A stretch of DNA of 44,629 bases from a virus, in the IMG/VR virus record IMGVR_UViG_3300044609_001915, positions 1-44,629 of that record; one strand, given 5' to 3'. Shown here piece after piece: positions 32,614 to 40,863 of this stretch. Below the pieces are notes generated by a model. The model had not been told where the DNA came from. It did not search any database and worked only from the letters and a program-made list of their open reading frames with translations. Position numbers and translations under genes: made by a program. Position 1 is the first letter of the stretch. The number at the start of each line of letters is the position of its first letter.

Positions 32614-33447
32614 ATGAACCCCATTCGACACCCGATGACACATCGGGCATCAGGCGACACACCCGATCGTCGTGATTCACAAGGGCCGATCGGCAGAGAA
32701 CCACCTCTGATCGGCATCAGCGCACCCTGGCGATGGCAAACCAAGCCGGCCGCAGAGGCTCAGCCGGATCCGGAGCTGAAGCAGCCTGGCACTGCCTTCA
32801 TACAGCTCGCGGAAGCACTGCGGCCCTACGGCTTTCGCTGGCCTCCTGAGCGCCCGACCAGCCAGCCAGCCGCACAGCTGACGGCAGAAAGCCTGTTTCT
32901 GCAGGCTGGGCAAAGCCAGATTGCCTACCTGAACTGGAAGACCGGGACGCAACCGAACCTCCGACTGGTGCGCCTCTTCTTGCTGATGCAGCGAGGCTGG
33001 AGCACGACTGCCATCCAGGAAGCCATCCATGAGCCAGCTCTGGCGAGCTGGTGGTTGAGCGGAGAAGCCACCGCATGGGGAGTGGATCCAACGACCAAGA
33101 AGGCCAGCCGAGCCCTCGTGTCGTTTCTGCACACCAAACCCGAACACATCGAAGCCGCCTGGCAGGAGCGTTTAGAGGCTGAGCAGCGCCGGCCATCGGC
33201 CCCGCAACCCAACCCGGAGCCGACGGAGCCAGCGATGCTGAGCTCAAGAGAGGTTGCCGCCACGCTTCAGCCTGCTGACAGACAGGCGTTCAACAAGGCC
33301 CTGTGGCGGGCGGCCAAAGCGTTTCGCCAGAAAGGGGGCCGGAAGCCAGAACCCCTTGGCGGCGCTGGTGAAGGTTGGGCCCTCGCCGGACTGGGGGATG
33401 GCGGGCATGGCCGCGGTCACCAACTCGTGAGGGCACAGGCTGAATAG
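32614..33447 (+). CDS. Hypothetical protein, larger paralogue
   Basis: 277 residues, 58 bases after its paralogue. It has a disordered, basic N-terminus (about 70 residues), then the two shared blocks described for 32046-32555, with extra helices between them (LRLVRLFLLMQRGWSTTAIQEAIH). The Gly-rich C-terminal GAGEGWALAGLGDGGHGRGH is the most conserved element of the pair. Unknown function; probable operon with the two following genes, since the gap is only 54 bases. Confidence 0.6.
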   Translation: MNPIRHPMTHRASGDTPDRRDSQGPIGREPPLIGISAPWRWQTKPAAEAQPDPELKQPGTAFIQLAEALRPYGFRWPPERPTSQPAAQLTAESLFLQAGQSQIAYLNWKTGTQPNLRLVRLFLLMQRGWSTTAIQEAIHEPALASWWLSGEATAWGVDPTTKKASRALVSFLHTKPEHIEAAWQERLEAEQRRPSAPQPNPEPTEPAMLSSREVAATLQPADRQAFNKALWRAAKAFRQKGGRKPEPLGGAGEGWALAGLGDGGHGRGHQLVRAQAE

Positions 33448-33501
33448 CCAAAACCCACCCGAGCAGGCCAGTCTGGATCTAGCTGTGCCACTGCCGTAGA
33501 G

Positions 33502-34971
33502 ATGGCCTACCTGGTCGACAAAGAGTTCCTGGAAGCAACTCAGGACTGCTTTGAAAACGCTGTGGCCACTGGAATTCTGCAACTCGCCAGCACCAACCCT
33601 GACCTGGATCAATTCAGCGGACACGCCTTCCTTGACAAGAAGAGGCTCTGGGTCAGGACCAACCAAGGGTTCTGCGTTCGCTTCTCACCGGAGATCACCT
33701 GTATGACGTCGGCGCTGGTTCGCAGCGATGTCGACGTGCCTCCATGGCTAGCAGAACAACTCCGCCAGATCTGCCAGAGCAGTATTCAGATTGCCCTGCA
33801 GTTTCAGAAAGCCTGCCTCAAGCAACACCTGTTTCAAGCGACTGAGGTGGATGAAGATGTTCTCGAGGTTCTTGACGATCAACAGCTGAGCCTGGAGCGA
33901 GGCGTAGCAGCAGGGATGGCTTACCACGCCGGAGCAGCTGCAGCTGAGCGATCCATCGCAGCCGAACGCATCCAGAACGACCCCACCTGGAACAAGACTC
34001 TTCAATCCACTGCATCACCTGGCAACGGATTGATCACGAACCAAGGCGAGCTCAGCGGCAACCCCAACTCCCAGGGCTTCGCTGCTGAATACAAGGTGAT
34101 CAACACCTTCAATGCCCAGGCCGCAGCCGCGGAAAGCCCCTATCGCGCGATCAGCACAGAATCGCTTGGCGGGAGCACATCACAGAACTCGCCTGACATC
34201 CAGATCGTCGACCTACGAACAGGTGATGTTGTCGATGAAATCCAGGTGAAATCCGGCAGCCATCAGTACGTCAGCAGCTCGATCAGCAACGACCGCTACG
34301 GGGAGATGCACAAGCTGCACAATCTGGAAGCAGGGTCGGTGGATGGTGGCAGCCGAAGCTACACCTCACCCGACCAGCGGGTGCAAGTTGGCTTTTCGCA
34401 GGAGGAAGCCCGCCAGATCGCACGGGATCCACAGGCATATGTCGATGACCAGCGAACGCATGTTCAGCAACAAGTCATTGGGGAGAAGATCGCCAGCGCT
34501 GCGCAAACACTGACGGCAGGAGCGATGGCGGGTGCCGGGATGAGCGCCGCTGGCGGTTTTGCCGAATGCCTTGGAGCCATTGCGCGCGGCGATTCCGCAC
34601 GCTCCGAAACCATCCTCAGATCGATTCCACAGCGCACCAAGGACGGCGCCCTCAGAAGCTTTGGTCGTGCTGGAGTCATTGCAGCGACTCAGGCGCTTCT
34701 CGGCGCCAACCCAGTGGCGGCAGGGGCTGGCGTGGTCGGCGTCGACATGGTGCGCTGCTTTGGCGCGGTCCTCAATGGTCAACAAACGCCGGAAGAAGCC
34801 TTTCGGGACGTGACGCCAAGAACCCTCGGAACGATGGCAACGGTGTCGCTCTGCATGGCCAATCCAGCCATTGCCGCCGGGATCATCGGATACCGCTTTG
34901 CCTATGGCTTCATCCGCAGCTACGCGAAGGCGACGCCTGGCGCAGCCTTGAGCTCTCGCACTGCTAATTGA
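33502..34971 (+). CDS. Putative Mrr-like (QxK) nuclease with membrane-active C-terminus
   Basis: 489 residues. The middle segment (about 195-260) has the pattern of the PD-(D/E)xK fold in its QxK form: EYKVINTFN (acidic helix), then D232 in SPDIQIVDL and Q248-V-K250 in EIQVKSGS. The N-terminal 170 residues form a helical domain. The C-terminal 150 residues are rich in Ala and Gly with three to four hydrophobic stretches (TAGAMAGAGMSAAGG, ANPVAAGAGVVGV, ANPAIAAGIIGYRFAYG) that could enter a membrane or oligomerise. Nuclease activity is inferred only from the motif. It is coupled to the zinc-ribbon gene downstream (3 bases). Confidence 0.5.
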   Translation: MAYLVDKEFLEATQDCFENAVATGILQLASTNPDLDQFSGHAFLDKKRLWVRTNQGFCVRFSPEITCMTSALVRSDVDVPPWLAEQLRQICQSSIQIALQFQKACLKQHLFQATEVDEDVLEVLDDQQLSLERGVAAGMAYHAGAAAAERSIAAERIQNDPTWNKTLQSTASPGNGLITNQGELSGNPNSQGFAAEYKVINTFNAQAAAAESPYRAISTESLGGSTSQNSPDIQIVDLRTGDVVDEIQVKSGSHQYVSSSISNDRYGEMHKLHNLEAGSVDGGSRSYTSPDQRVQVGFSQEEARQIARDPQAYVDDQRTHVQQQVIGEKIASAAQTLTAGAMAGAGMSAAGGFAECLGAIARGDSARSETILRSIPQRTKDGALRSFGRAGVIAATQALLGANPVAAGAGVVGVDMVRCFGAVLNGQQTPEEAFRDVTPRTLGTMATVSLCMANPAIAAGIIGYRFAYGFIRSYAKATPGAALSSRTAN

Positions 34972-34974
34972 ACC

Positions 34975-35898
34975 ATGTTTCTGAAATTCCTCGACTCAAT
35001 TCTCCCAGGCTCGGGAGCCATCATCAAGACCGCCGTTCGTGCCGTACAGCGGGGCGTCGCATCCCTTGTTCAGTCGCTGCGAGACGACTGGACCAAGGTG
35101 ACATCATCACAGGGAACGGCAACTCGCCCTTCCGAAGAAATCCGGCACGACATCAACGAGACCGATGAAGAAATCACCGACCTTGAAAGAAAATTAAGAC
35201 GCGACGGTCAACTCAATAGAAGCGACGAAGAGCAGCTTGAAGAACTCAGGCGACAGGCCATGGACCTGGCCGAGGAGCACCAACAAGCACGCGCAGAAGA
35301 GACAACCTCTGAGATTCTCCACGACACAAGCGAAGCATCCGCAACCTCACTATCTCAGGACTATCTGCACATTCTTGACTGGTCACGCGGCCCCGCTGTC
35401 CGCATGAAGCCCTGCCCGAAGTGCAGAGCTCCCATGTATCTCAATAGGCGAAATCAACCACAGAACGCCATCTTCACGATGAGGGACTATTTCTGGGCTT
35501 GCACAAACTTCTACATCCCCGAGGGAACACCAGGCCGCTGCAATGGGACCCTATCCTTCAGCGACCAGGACTTTGGCCTGCTTCACAAGGCCGGCATTCC
35601 CGAGCTCGAGATCACACGAGACCAGTTCACACTGATCACCTCGCAAAAACCCGCGCTCAAGGTGATCGAAAAGAAAATGAGCCAAGTTCTGGGAGCCCAG
35701 GACATCGACATCAACTGCCCAATTCACGGCCTTCCACTTGTGCTACAGGAAAAACAAACAGCCGAGGAAGGAAATGTTCTGGATTACTACTACCTATGCT
35801 GCCCGCACATCGGCTGTCGCCAAATACGAAAGCTCAAAGATGCAGCCCAACTCGCCTCATTCTTAAGCAGAAACACCGGGGAAGGCATCTTGCAATAG
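34975..35898 (+). CDS. Zinc-ribbon protein coupled to the nuclease-like gene
   Basis: 307 residues. N-terminal amphipathic helix (FLKFLDSILPGSGAIIKTAV), then a coiled coil (about 55-105, Glu/Arg-rich), then two zinc-binding units: KPCPKCRAPMYLNRR...WACTNF...GRCNGTL, like topoisomerase C4 fingers, and INCPIHGLPLVL...YLCCPHIGCRQIRK. Four or more Cys in each support zinc. It probably binds DNA or RNA and works with the QxK protein just upstream. The two-gene unit is not known to me. Confidence 0.6.
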   Translation: MFLKFLDSILPGSGAIIKTAVRAVQRGVASLVQSLRDDWTKVTSSQGTATRPSEEIRHDINETDEEITDLERKLRRDGQLNRSDEEQLEELRRQAMDLAEEHQQARAEETTSEILHDTSEASATSLSQDYLHILDWSRGPAVRMKPCPKCRAPMYLNRRNQPQNAIFTMRDYFWACTNFYIPEGTPGRCNGTLSFSDQDFGLLHKAGIPELEITRDQFTLITSQKPALKVIEKKMSQVLGAQDIDINCPIHGLPLVLQEKQTAEEGNVLDYYYLCCPHIGCRQIRKLKDAAQLASFLSRNTGEGILQ

Positions 35899-35906
35899 AG
35901 AGGGCA

Positions 35907-35931
35907 GCACCCAGGCGGCAGACCTGGGTGC
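35907..35931. terminator. Hairpin GCACCCAGG...CCTGGGTGC
   Basis: 9-bp perfect stem with a 7-base loop between convergent genes ending at 35898 (+) and 35941 (-). Similar in sequence to the hairpin at 22737 (CACCCAG). Bidirectional terminator candidate; no U-run. Confidence 0.6.
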
Positions 35932-35940
35932 AGTGGGTGA

Positions 35941-36156
35941 TCAGATCACAGAGACGGTGCCCAAGCGACGACCCTGAAGACGGCGAGCGATCACATAGGC
36001 CAGCTCAGCAGGCATCAGACGCATCTTCTTGACCGGGCGACCGCTGCGCCCGAAGAAGATCGTGACCCGTGAGTGCCCGGGCTGCTTGACGCCATCGGCA
36101 TAGCAGTGAACGGCGACGGCGCGGATCTCGCAGCGCTCTTGGGTGGTGACTGCCAT
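35941..36156 (-). CDS. Small basic hypothetical protein
   Basis: 71 residues from ATG 36156; a longer frame exists but its upstream part is antisense to the next gene and of poor composition. AVAVHCYADGVKQPGHSRVT, then IFFGRSGRPVKKMRL, looks like a short beta-rich DNA- or RNA-binding module with a basic helix (AYVIARRLQGRR). Unknown family. Confidence 0.45.
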   Translation of the reverse strand: MAVTTQERCEIRAVAVHCYADGVKQPGHSRVTIFFGRSGRPVKKMRLMPAELAYVIARRLQGRRLGTVSVI

Positions 36157-36205
36157 GGAAGGTGAAGCGAGGAACGACCAGCCGCAAGCCCGCCACCGCA
36201 GACAA

Positions 36206-36243
36206 GGCAAGGGCCGGCGCAGCCGGCTCGTGAAACCCTTGCC
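36206..36243. repeat. Bulged hairpin repeat, short copy
   Basis: GGCAAGGG and CCCTTGCC form the outer stem; inside is GCCGGC-GCA-GCCGGC plus an unpaired CTCGTGAAA. It shares the 3' arm layout GCCRGCTCGYGMARCCCTTGCC with the two long copies at 36974 and 37628. Lies in the divergent gap between 36156 (-) and 36314 (+). Confidence 0.6.
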
Positions 36244-36313
36244 GCCGCTGAGGAGGTGGGCATGCTGGGCCGTGCTGAGCTCAGCTTTCCAATGGCACTT
36301 CACCTTGGCGCGC

Positions 36314-36595
36314 ATGTGCAGAGTCTTTGAGCGCTTCAAGGCCAGCACCGCTAGCGCGACTGGCTTCGTGCTGATGTTGCTCGTCTGCACTGGTGAACCT
36401 GCTCGTGCGTTGACCGCCGATGAAGAGGCAGCTTTGAAAACCCTTTGCAGAGCCAGCCTCAGAGCCAACGGAGGCACCTGGGCTTCTGAGCGGATCAACG
36501 CTGCGATCGCCACCTTGGCTTTCGGGAGCGATTGGCCCGATGACGCCCAGGCCACGGCCTACAAGACCTGCACCACCAGGGGCTATCTGAACTGA
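36314..36595 (+). CDS. Small secreted or membrane-anchored protein
   Basis: 93 residues from ATG 36314. A hydrophobic stretch (ATGFVLMLLVCTGEPARA) after a basic N-terminus fits a signal peptide with cleavage near residue 30. The mature part of about 60 residues has two cysteines (TLCRAS and KTCTTR) likely to be disulphide-bonded. No family recognised. Divergent from the basic protein at 36156 and ends 16 bases before a strong hairpin. Confidence 0.5.
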   Translation: MCRVFERFKASTASATGFVLMLLVCTGEPARALTADEEAALKTLCRASLRANGGTWASERINAAIATLAFGSDWPDDAQATAYKTCTTRGYLN

Positions 36596-36611
36596 AGAGT
36601 CGGCAGGGAAA

Positions 36612-36632
36612 GGCCGGCCACTCAGGCCGGCC
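36612..36632. terminator. Hairpin GGCCGGCC-ACTCA-GGCCGGCC
   Basis: 8-bp perfect GC stem between convergent genes (36595 + and 36641 -). Each arm is itself a palindrome. Bidirectional terminator candidate without U-run. Confidence 0.55.
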
Positions 36633-36640
36633 AGGCTCCT

Positions 36641-36919
36641 TCAGGCCGATGGCAGCCATTGGGCCTCTGCCCTGGCGACATCAGCCTCGAACGAGAGAAA
36701 ACGCTCCATCGCGATCTCCCCAGTGCGAGCCAGGAAGAACTGCATCATCGGGATCAGCTCCTCCTCCAAGATCGCCACTTCCTCTTCACTGCAAGGTGTG
36801 CAACGGGGATCGATGGACTTGCCCTGGCGCTCCCAGCGCATCAGCAGCTGCAACTCCTTGAGTGCACTGCGAATCAAGGCACTGGGCTGATAACTGGCAA
36901 CCGAGATTCTGTAAGACAT
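36641..36919 (-). CDS. Small hypothetical protein
   Basis: 92 residues from ATG 36919. Helical and acidic (EEEVAILEEELIPMMQFFLARTGEIAMERF), with a short Cys pair DPRCTPCSEE. Its composition and single compact domain fit a real gene. Function unknown; the long repeat copy at 36974 lies just upstream of it. Confidence 0.5.
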   Translation of the reverse strand: MSYRISVASYQPSALIRSALKELQLLMRWERQGKSIDPRCTPCSEEEVAILEEELIPMMQFFLARTGEIAMERFLSFEADVARAEAQWLPSA

Positions 36920-36973
36920 GGCCGTAAACGCCTGCAGGCGCAGCGACGGGACGCCTCCAGGACCGCCCCGGCT

Positions 36974-37056
36974 GGCAAGGGCTGGCCAAGGACCGGGCTA
37001 CGGCAACCCTGACCGCCGGGATGAGCTCTTGGTGGCCAGCTCGCGAAGCCCTTGCC
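36974..37056. repeat. 83-bp bulged hairpin repeat, copy A
   Basis: 5' arm GGCAAGGGCTGGCC (36974-36987) and 3' arm at 37034-37056 (GGCCAGC, TCGCGA, AGCCCTTGCC) pair with a 10-bp outer stem and a 4- to 7-bp inner stem; the 3' arm has an unpaired TCGCGA-containing bulge. The flank CCGCCCC is shared with copy B. Copies A and B flank the SLOG gene at 37102-37587. Confidence 0.65.
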
Positions 37057-37101
37057 AGGGGCGGAGACTGGAGGTGCCCGGCGCGGAGCTCCCTGCGGCG
37101 C

Positions 37102-37587
37102 TCATAGAAGCCGAGGCTTGGGGCTGTGGCGCAGGCAAGCCAGTTCAACCGGAACCGCTCCGGCATCGCGGCACGCCAACCGGCGCAGCGAGGCGGTACC
37201 CACCCCTCCCGGGAACAGCAGCACCAGGACGCCAACGCGATGGGCTGCGGTGGAACGGCCTGCAGCCAGGGCGTACGCCTGCTGAAGCATCAATGCGTTG
37301 CGACGCGGACCAGCCGAGCGGCCATAACGAGCCCACTGCGCCGGAACTGCCTGCACGGGCAAACCCAGACGCCGCGCCGCCCGATCCACAAGGGCATCAG
37401 CGCCGCGGGCGGCGCCGTGAAACACCGCATGAACGAAAAGTGGACTCGAACACTGCAGCAAAGAAACCGCCACAGCCTCAACAGACCAATCGAGATGCCG
37501 ACTACCGGCAGCAACCACCACCAAGGAATGGACGCGACCTGAAGCGCGGATGCCACCAAGACGGCTCCGCTCCACAAGCACTGACAT
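37102..37587 (-). CDS. YspA/DUF2493-like SLOG-fold protein
   Basis: 161 residues from ATG 37587. HGAARGADALVDRAARRLGLP, then QAVPAQWARYGRSAGPRRN and VLLFPGGVGTASLRRLA, are the conserved blocks of the YspA/DUF2493 branch of the SLOG superfamily, which includes DprA and cytokinin-forming LOG. These proteins are thought to bind or make nucleotide signals; in conflict systems SLOG proteins act as sensors. The N-terminal 45 residues (SRLGGIRASGRVHSLVVVAAG) begin the Rossmann-like fold. It stands alone and is flanked by two 83-bp hairpin repeats, suggesting that the gene came as a cassette. Second SLOG protein of the element, after the DprA-like one. Confidence 0.72.
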   Translation of the reverse strand: MSVLVERSRLGGIRASGRVHSLVVVAAGSRHLDWSVEAVAVSLLQCSSPLFVHAVFHGAARGADALVDRAARRLGLPVQAVPAQWARYGRSAGPRRNALMLQQAYALAAGRSTAAHRVGVLVLLFPGGVGTASLRRLACRDAGAVPVELACLRHSPKPRLL

Positions 37588-37627
37588 GACCAGCCGACGA
37601 AGGACGCCGCAACGTCCGCCCCGCAAA

Positions 37628-37710
37628 GGCAAGGGCTGGCCGGATCTGATTGGCACCAGGCATGCCCTGGCTTCAAGAGCGTGCGGTGGCCAGCTCGCGC
37701 AGCCCTTGCC
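37628..37710. repeat. 83-bp bulged hairpin repeat, copy B
   Basis: Same length and arms as copy A: GGCAAGGGCTGGCC (37628-37641) and the 3' arm (GGCCAGC, TCGCGC, AGCCCTTGCC) at 37688-37710; the loop sequence differs. It lies between the SLOG gene start and the small-terminase gene, a usual place for a packaging site. Confidence 0.65.
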
Positions 37711-37857
37711 GCGGGGCGATCGTGAAGGTGGCCGAGCTCGGCGAGATCGCCCCATTCAGAGGCAAGTTCAGAGCACCAATCAGCACAAGAAAACAAAAGA
37801 ATACAGGCACTAAATCACCTCTAGAGCATTAGACTTGACCAAGCAAACTCTTGCGAC

Positions 37858-38409
37858 TTGGGCAGATCTGACGCCCATCAAGAAGACGCATCAAGCCCGG
37901 AGTTCATCGACGATCCGGTGAATGCACTGCGGGAAGCCGCGCCTTCAGAAGATGCCGACGGGAAGCCGATCTGGCCTCATCCAGCGAGACACGAGACATC
38001 CAGAAAACGACACCCAAACTGCAGCCAACCACCACGCCGCAGCAGCGAAAAACCCTTTGCACCCCGCCCGAGCCGCCAGGAAACCGAGCGTCGGATCGCC
38101 GAGGCCCAACTCTGGATTGCCCAGAGGCTTCCTCTGATCGAGATTCGGGACAATGCTGCCCGAAACTGGGGGATCACCAACACCAAAACCGTGAGCCGCT
38201 ACCTGGCTCTGGCACGGGAACGGATGGTGGAAGAATTGATCAGCAACCGGCTTCAACATCAAGCCGAGCAGATCTTTGCTCTCAATGAACTCGCCCGTCG
38301 GGCGATGGACAAGGAGCAATTCAATGCCGCCGTTGGTGCCTATCGGGTGATTGCCGAGATCGGCGGAATGCTGCGGGCTCCTTTGAAGGCGCCGGAGAAC
38401 AGGCCCTGA
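37858..38409 (+). CDS. Probable small terminase subunit
   Basis: 183 residues from TTG 37858; GTG 37918 is an alternative, and the frame is open further upstream, so the start is unsure. The first 75 residues are disordered and basic. Residues about 78-130 form an HTH-like domain (ETERRIAEAQLWIAQRLPLI, then RNWGITNTKTVSRYLALA) and the rest is helical (FALNELARRAMDKEQFNAAV, then GAYRVIAEIGG), the usual layout of small terminases: DNA binding, then oligomerisation. The stop overlaps the start of the large terminase (TGATG). It would recognise the packaging site, perhaps the hairpin repeats upstream. Confidence 0.68.
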   Translation: MGRSDAHQEDASSPEFIDDPVNALREAAPSEDADGKPIWPHPARHETSRKRHPNCSQPPRRSSEKPFAPRPSRQETERRIAEAQLWIAQRLPLIEIRDNAARNWGITNTKTVSRYLALARERMVEELISNRLQHQAEQIFALNELARRAMDKEQFNAAVGAYRVIAEIGGMLRAPLKAPENRP

Positions 38410-40034
38410 TGCCTGCCATCAACCCAGCAGGTTCTGCAGGATTGCTCCACGCGCTCGACGCCTGGGGCGACTGCGGCGTGCTGGGTGTACGTGCTCCCTC
38501 CCGGACCTCGGATGCCGATCCCAACACCGGGGACTTCCGCCATTTCATCGCCGCGGCCTACCCGGGCTACGCCTTTCACACCTGGGCTGAACGGCTGATT
38601 GCGCTTCTGCAGCAGGTCGCCGATGGAGAGCTGCAGCGCTTGATCGTCTGCTGCCCGCCACGACTCGGCAAGTCGCTGCTGGTCTCCAAGCTGTTCCCCG
38701 CCTACTGGGTGAGCCGCTACCCGCATCGCTTCTGCGCGATCGCCTCCTATTCAGCGGAGCTCGCCTACGCCCACAGCCGGGAGGCGCGCCACTTTTACCG
38801 CTCCTGCGGCCACCCCCTCTCGAAGGACTCGACGGCAGTGGGTAACTGGCTGACGCCCCAGCGCGGAGGGTGCATCGCTGCCGGGGTGCGGGGTCCGTTC
38901 ACAGGCAAGGGCTACGCCCTCGGCGTGATCGACGATCCCTACAAAGGCCCGGAGGACGCCGGCAGCGCCGCCCAGCGGCAGAAACTGATCGAGTGGTTCC
39001 AGTCCGTCTGGCTCACCCGCGCCGAACCCGGAGTGAACGGCGCAGTGGGAGCGGCCCAGGTGGTGGTGCTGACCCGATGGCATCAAGACGACCTGATCGG
39101 CTGGCTGCTGGAGCAGGAGGCAGGAGATGCACCGCAGCACTGGCATGTACTCAACCTGCCCGCCCTTGCGGAATCCCAGGAGATGCGCCTGAGCTTCCCG
39201 CCCACCTGCAGCGTGGAGCCGGAATGGCGTGAACCCGGTGCTCCGCTCTGCCCAGAGCGTTTCCCCCTCGCGGAGCTGGAGCAGATCCGCATTCGCACGG
39301 GCCGCTACTGGTGGGAAGCGCTGTACCAACAACGGCCTTCCCCCGCAGAGGGACTGCTCTTTCGCAGCGAGTGGTTACGGCCAGCGCACGTGCGCCTGCG
39401 CAGCAATGAAAGCAGGGCTTACGCCCCACTGGTGCTCTCCTGCGATCTGGCCTTCAAGGGTGGCGCCCACAACGATCCCTGCGGCTTTGTTCTGTTGGGG
39501 TTGGTGGAACAGAGCAGAACCCCGCAGTCGCTGAACCAGGCGCGAACCCAGGGCCTTCAGCTGCACCCGAGCGCCGCCGCCATGGACACGGAGCTGGAAC
39601 CACCGTTTCTGATCGAGGTGCTCTGGGCCCAGCGCCATCAGCTGGATCTGCCGGGCACGGTGCATTACTTGCTGCAGAGCCTGGATGCCCTGAAGCGTCA
39701 GGGCATGAACCCCGATGCCGTGTTGATCGAAGACGCCGCCAATGGCCCGGCGGTGTGTCAATTGCTCAGACGCCAGATCCCTGGGCTGATCGCCATCCGG
39801 CCGCAGGGAAGCAAGGTGAGCCGCGCCCATGCCGTGGCCCCATGGCTCGAAGCGAAGCAGGTGGGATTTCATCGCACCACGGAGGCGCTGCAGAGCGAAC
39901 TGCTCGGATTCCCCACCGGTGCGCATGACGACCTGGTGGATGCCTTCTGCCAGGGCGTGATCTGGCTGCAGCAACAGCACTGGCGCGGCAGAGGCAGAAG
40001 CGAGCCGCCGCGGCCGCTGCTGTTCTCCCACTGA
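38409..40034 (+). CDS. terL: Phage terminase large subunit
   Basis: 541 residues. ATPase: Walker A CCPPRLGKSLL (K88), Walker-B-like GVIDDPY (D175, D176), coupling motif VVLTRWHQDDLIGW. Nuclease of the RNase H fold: D346 in SCDLAFKG, D442 in IEDAANG, and D507/D508 in GAHDDLVDAF. It cuts concatemeric DNA and pumps it into the procapsid through the portal encoded at 41367. Complete and apparently functional. Overlaps the small subunit gene and is followed 19 bases later by the sigma factor gene. Confidence 0.93.
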   Translation: MPAINPAGSAGLLHALDAWGDCGVLGVRAPSRTSDADPNTGDFRHFIAAAYPGYAFHTWAERLIALLQQVADGELQRLIVCCPPRLGKSLLVSKLFPAYWVSRYPHRFCAIASYSAELAYAHSREARHFYRSCGHPLSKDSTAVGNWLTPQRGGCIAAGVRGPFTGKGYALGVIDDPYKGPEDAGSAAQRQKLIEWFQSVWLTRAEPGVNGAVGAAQVVVLTRWHQDDLIGWLLEQEAGDAPQHWHVLNLPALAESQEMRLSFPPTCSVEPEWREPGAPLCPERFPLAELEQIRIRTGRYWWEALYQQRPSPAEGLLFRSEWLRPAHVRLRSNESRAYAPLVLSCDLAFKGGAHNDPCGFVLLGLVEQSRTPQSLNQARTQGLQLHPSAAAMDTELEPPFLIEVLWAQRHQLDLPGTVHYLLQSLDALKRQGMNPDAVLIEDAANGPAVCQLLRRQIPGLIAIRPQGSKVSRAHAVAPWLEAKQVGFHRTTEALQSELLGFPTGAHDDLVDAFCQGVIWLQQQHWRGRGRSEPPRPLLFSH

Positions 40035-40053
40035 TCACCTGCATCCGATCCCC

Positions 40054-40569
40054 ATGAACTCCCATCGCCCGAAACCGAGCGGCCAGCTCGCCGTTCACGC
40101 ACCCCGCACCCGAGGGCCGCGGCCAAGACCATGTCCCCTTGCCCAGGCGGATGCCCTGGTGCTGGAGCATCTGGAGTTCGCTTACCGAGTGGCCGGGCAT
40201 TACGCCGCACGCACGCCGATCCCCCGGGATGACCTGCAGCAGGAGGCCGCCATCGGCCTGCTCAAGGCAGCCCGGCGCTACAACCCCGACCACGGCAGTC
40301 CCCGTCCCGGCCACTTCCGAGCCTTTGCCCGCCCGTTCATCAACGGCGAAATCCGTCACTACCTGCGCGACAAGGGATTCCCAATCGGCGTGCCCGGCCG
40401 CTGGCGGGAACTGCATGCACGTGGCCGCAAGCTGCTGGATCAAGGTCTGGCTCCAGCCAACGTGCCGACCCGACTGGGAATCAGCCTGGAGCGCTGGGCC
40501 GAGATCGTGCAAGCCTGCGCCGTACGGGTCGTGGCCTGGCCGGTGGAAGGACGCGAGCCGGAGTCTTGA
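40054..40569 (+). CDS. Short sigma-70 family factor without region 4
   Basis: 171 residues. Region 2 is clear: LEFAYRVAGHYAARTPIPRD, DLQQEAAIGLLKAARRYNP (core binding, 2.1-2.2), then FRAFARPFINGEIRHYLRDKG (2.3-2.4, -10 recognition), close to the group-3/SigF-like sigma factors of cyanobacteria. A shortened region-3-like helix pair follows (VPTRLGISLERWAEIVQACA). Region 4, which reads the -35 element, is missing. It lies between terminase and the MazEF-like pair, inside the late module. It may redirect host RNA polymerase to the TCGGCAATAGG sites, which show a -10-like box and no firm -35. Confidence 0.82.
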   Translation: MNSHRPKPSGQLAVHAPRTRGPRPRPCPLAQADALVLEHLEFAYRVAGHYAARTPIPRDDLQQEAAIGLLKAARRYNPDHGSPRPGHFRAFARPFINGEIRHYLRDKGFPIGVPGRWRELHARGRKLLDQGLAPANVPTRLGISLERWAEIVQACAVRVVAWPVEGREPES

Positions 40570-40624
40570 TCTGCCCTTACTGTTAACAAGGAAGCCGCTG
40601 CGCCTGGCGGTTCACGGTGGGGCC

Positions 40625-40855
40625 ATGACACCAGCCGATCAAGCCACCCCCAAAGCGGATCCTGCCTTTTCCATCCGCCGCCGCGAACGCCGAGGCCGGC
40701 GTGTTCTGCAGGTGAGCAGCTCGGTGAGCGCCATGGAGGCGCTGCGTGCTCGCATCAAGGCGCAGAGCAAGAAGGTTGCCGTTCACATCCAGACGGATTC
40801 AGCAGCCAAGACCTTCATCAGCGACTGGACCACACCTGACTCGCCGAATCTCTGA
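40625..40855 (+). CDS. Putative antitoxin of the MazF-like toxin
   Basis: 76 residues from ATG 40625. Basic N-terminus (IRRRERRGRRVLQVSSSVSA), then a helix (MEALRARIKAQSKKVAVHIQ) and an acidic, unstructured tail ending in DWTTPDSPNL. This fits a small antitoxin whose tail wraps the toxin. It is placed 8 bases before the toxin start. No clear AbrB or RHH motif, so the DNA-binding part is not identified. Confidence 0.6.
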   Translation: MTPADQATPKADPAFSIRRRERRGRRVLQVSSSVSAMEALRARIKAQSKKVAVHIQTDSAAKTFISDWTTPDSPNL

Positions 40856-40863
40856 TCTCAGGC

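Noticed and set aside
36918-37589. Rightward 223-codon frame across 37 kb
   Set aside because: Antisense to the SLOG gene and crossing a hairpin repeat; composition is Arg/Pro/Gly-rich without domain pattern.
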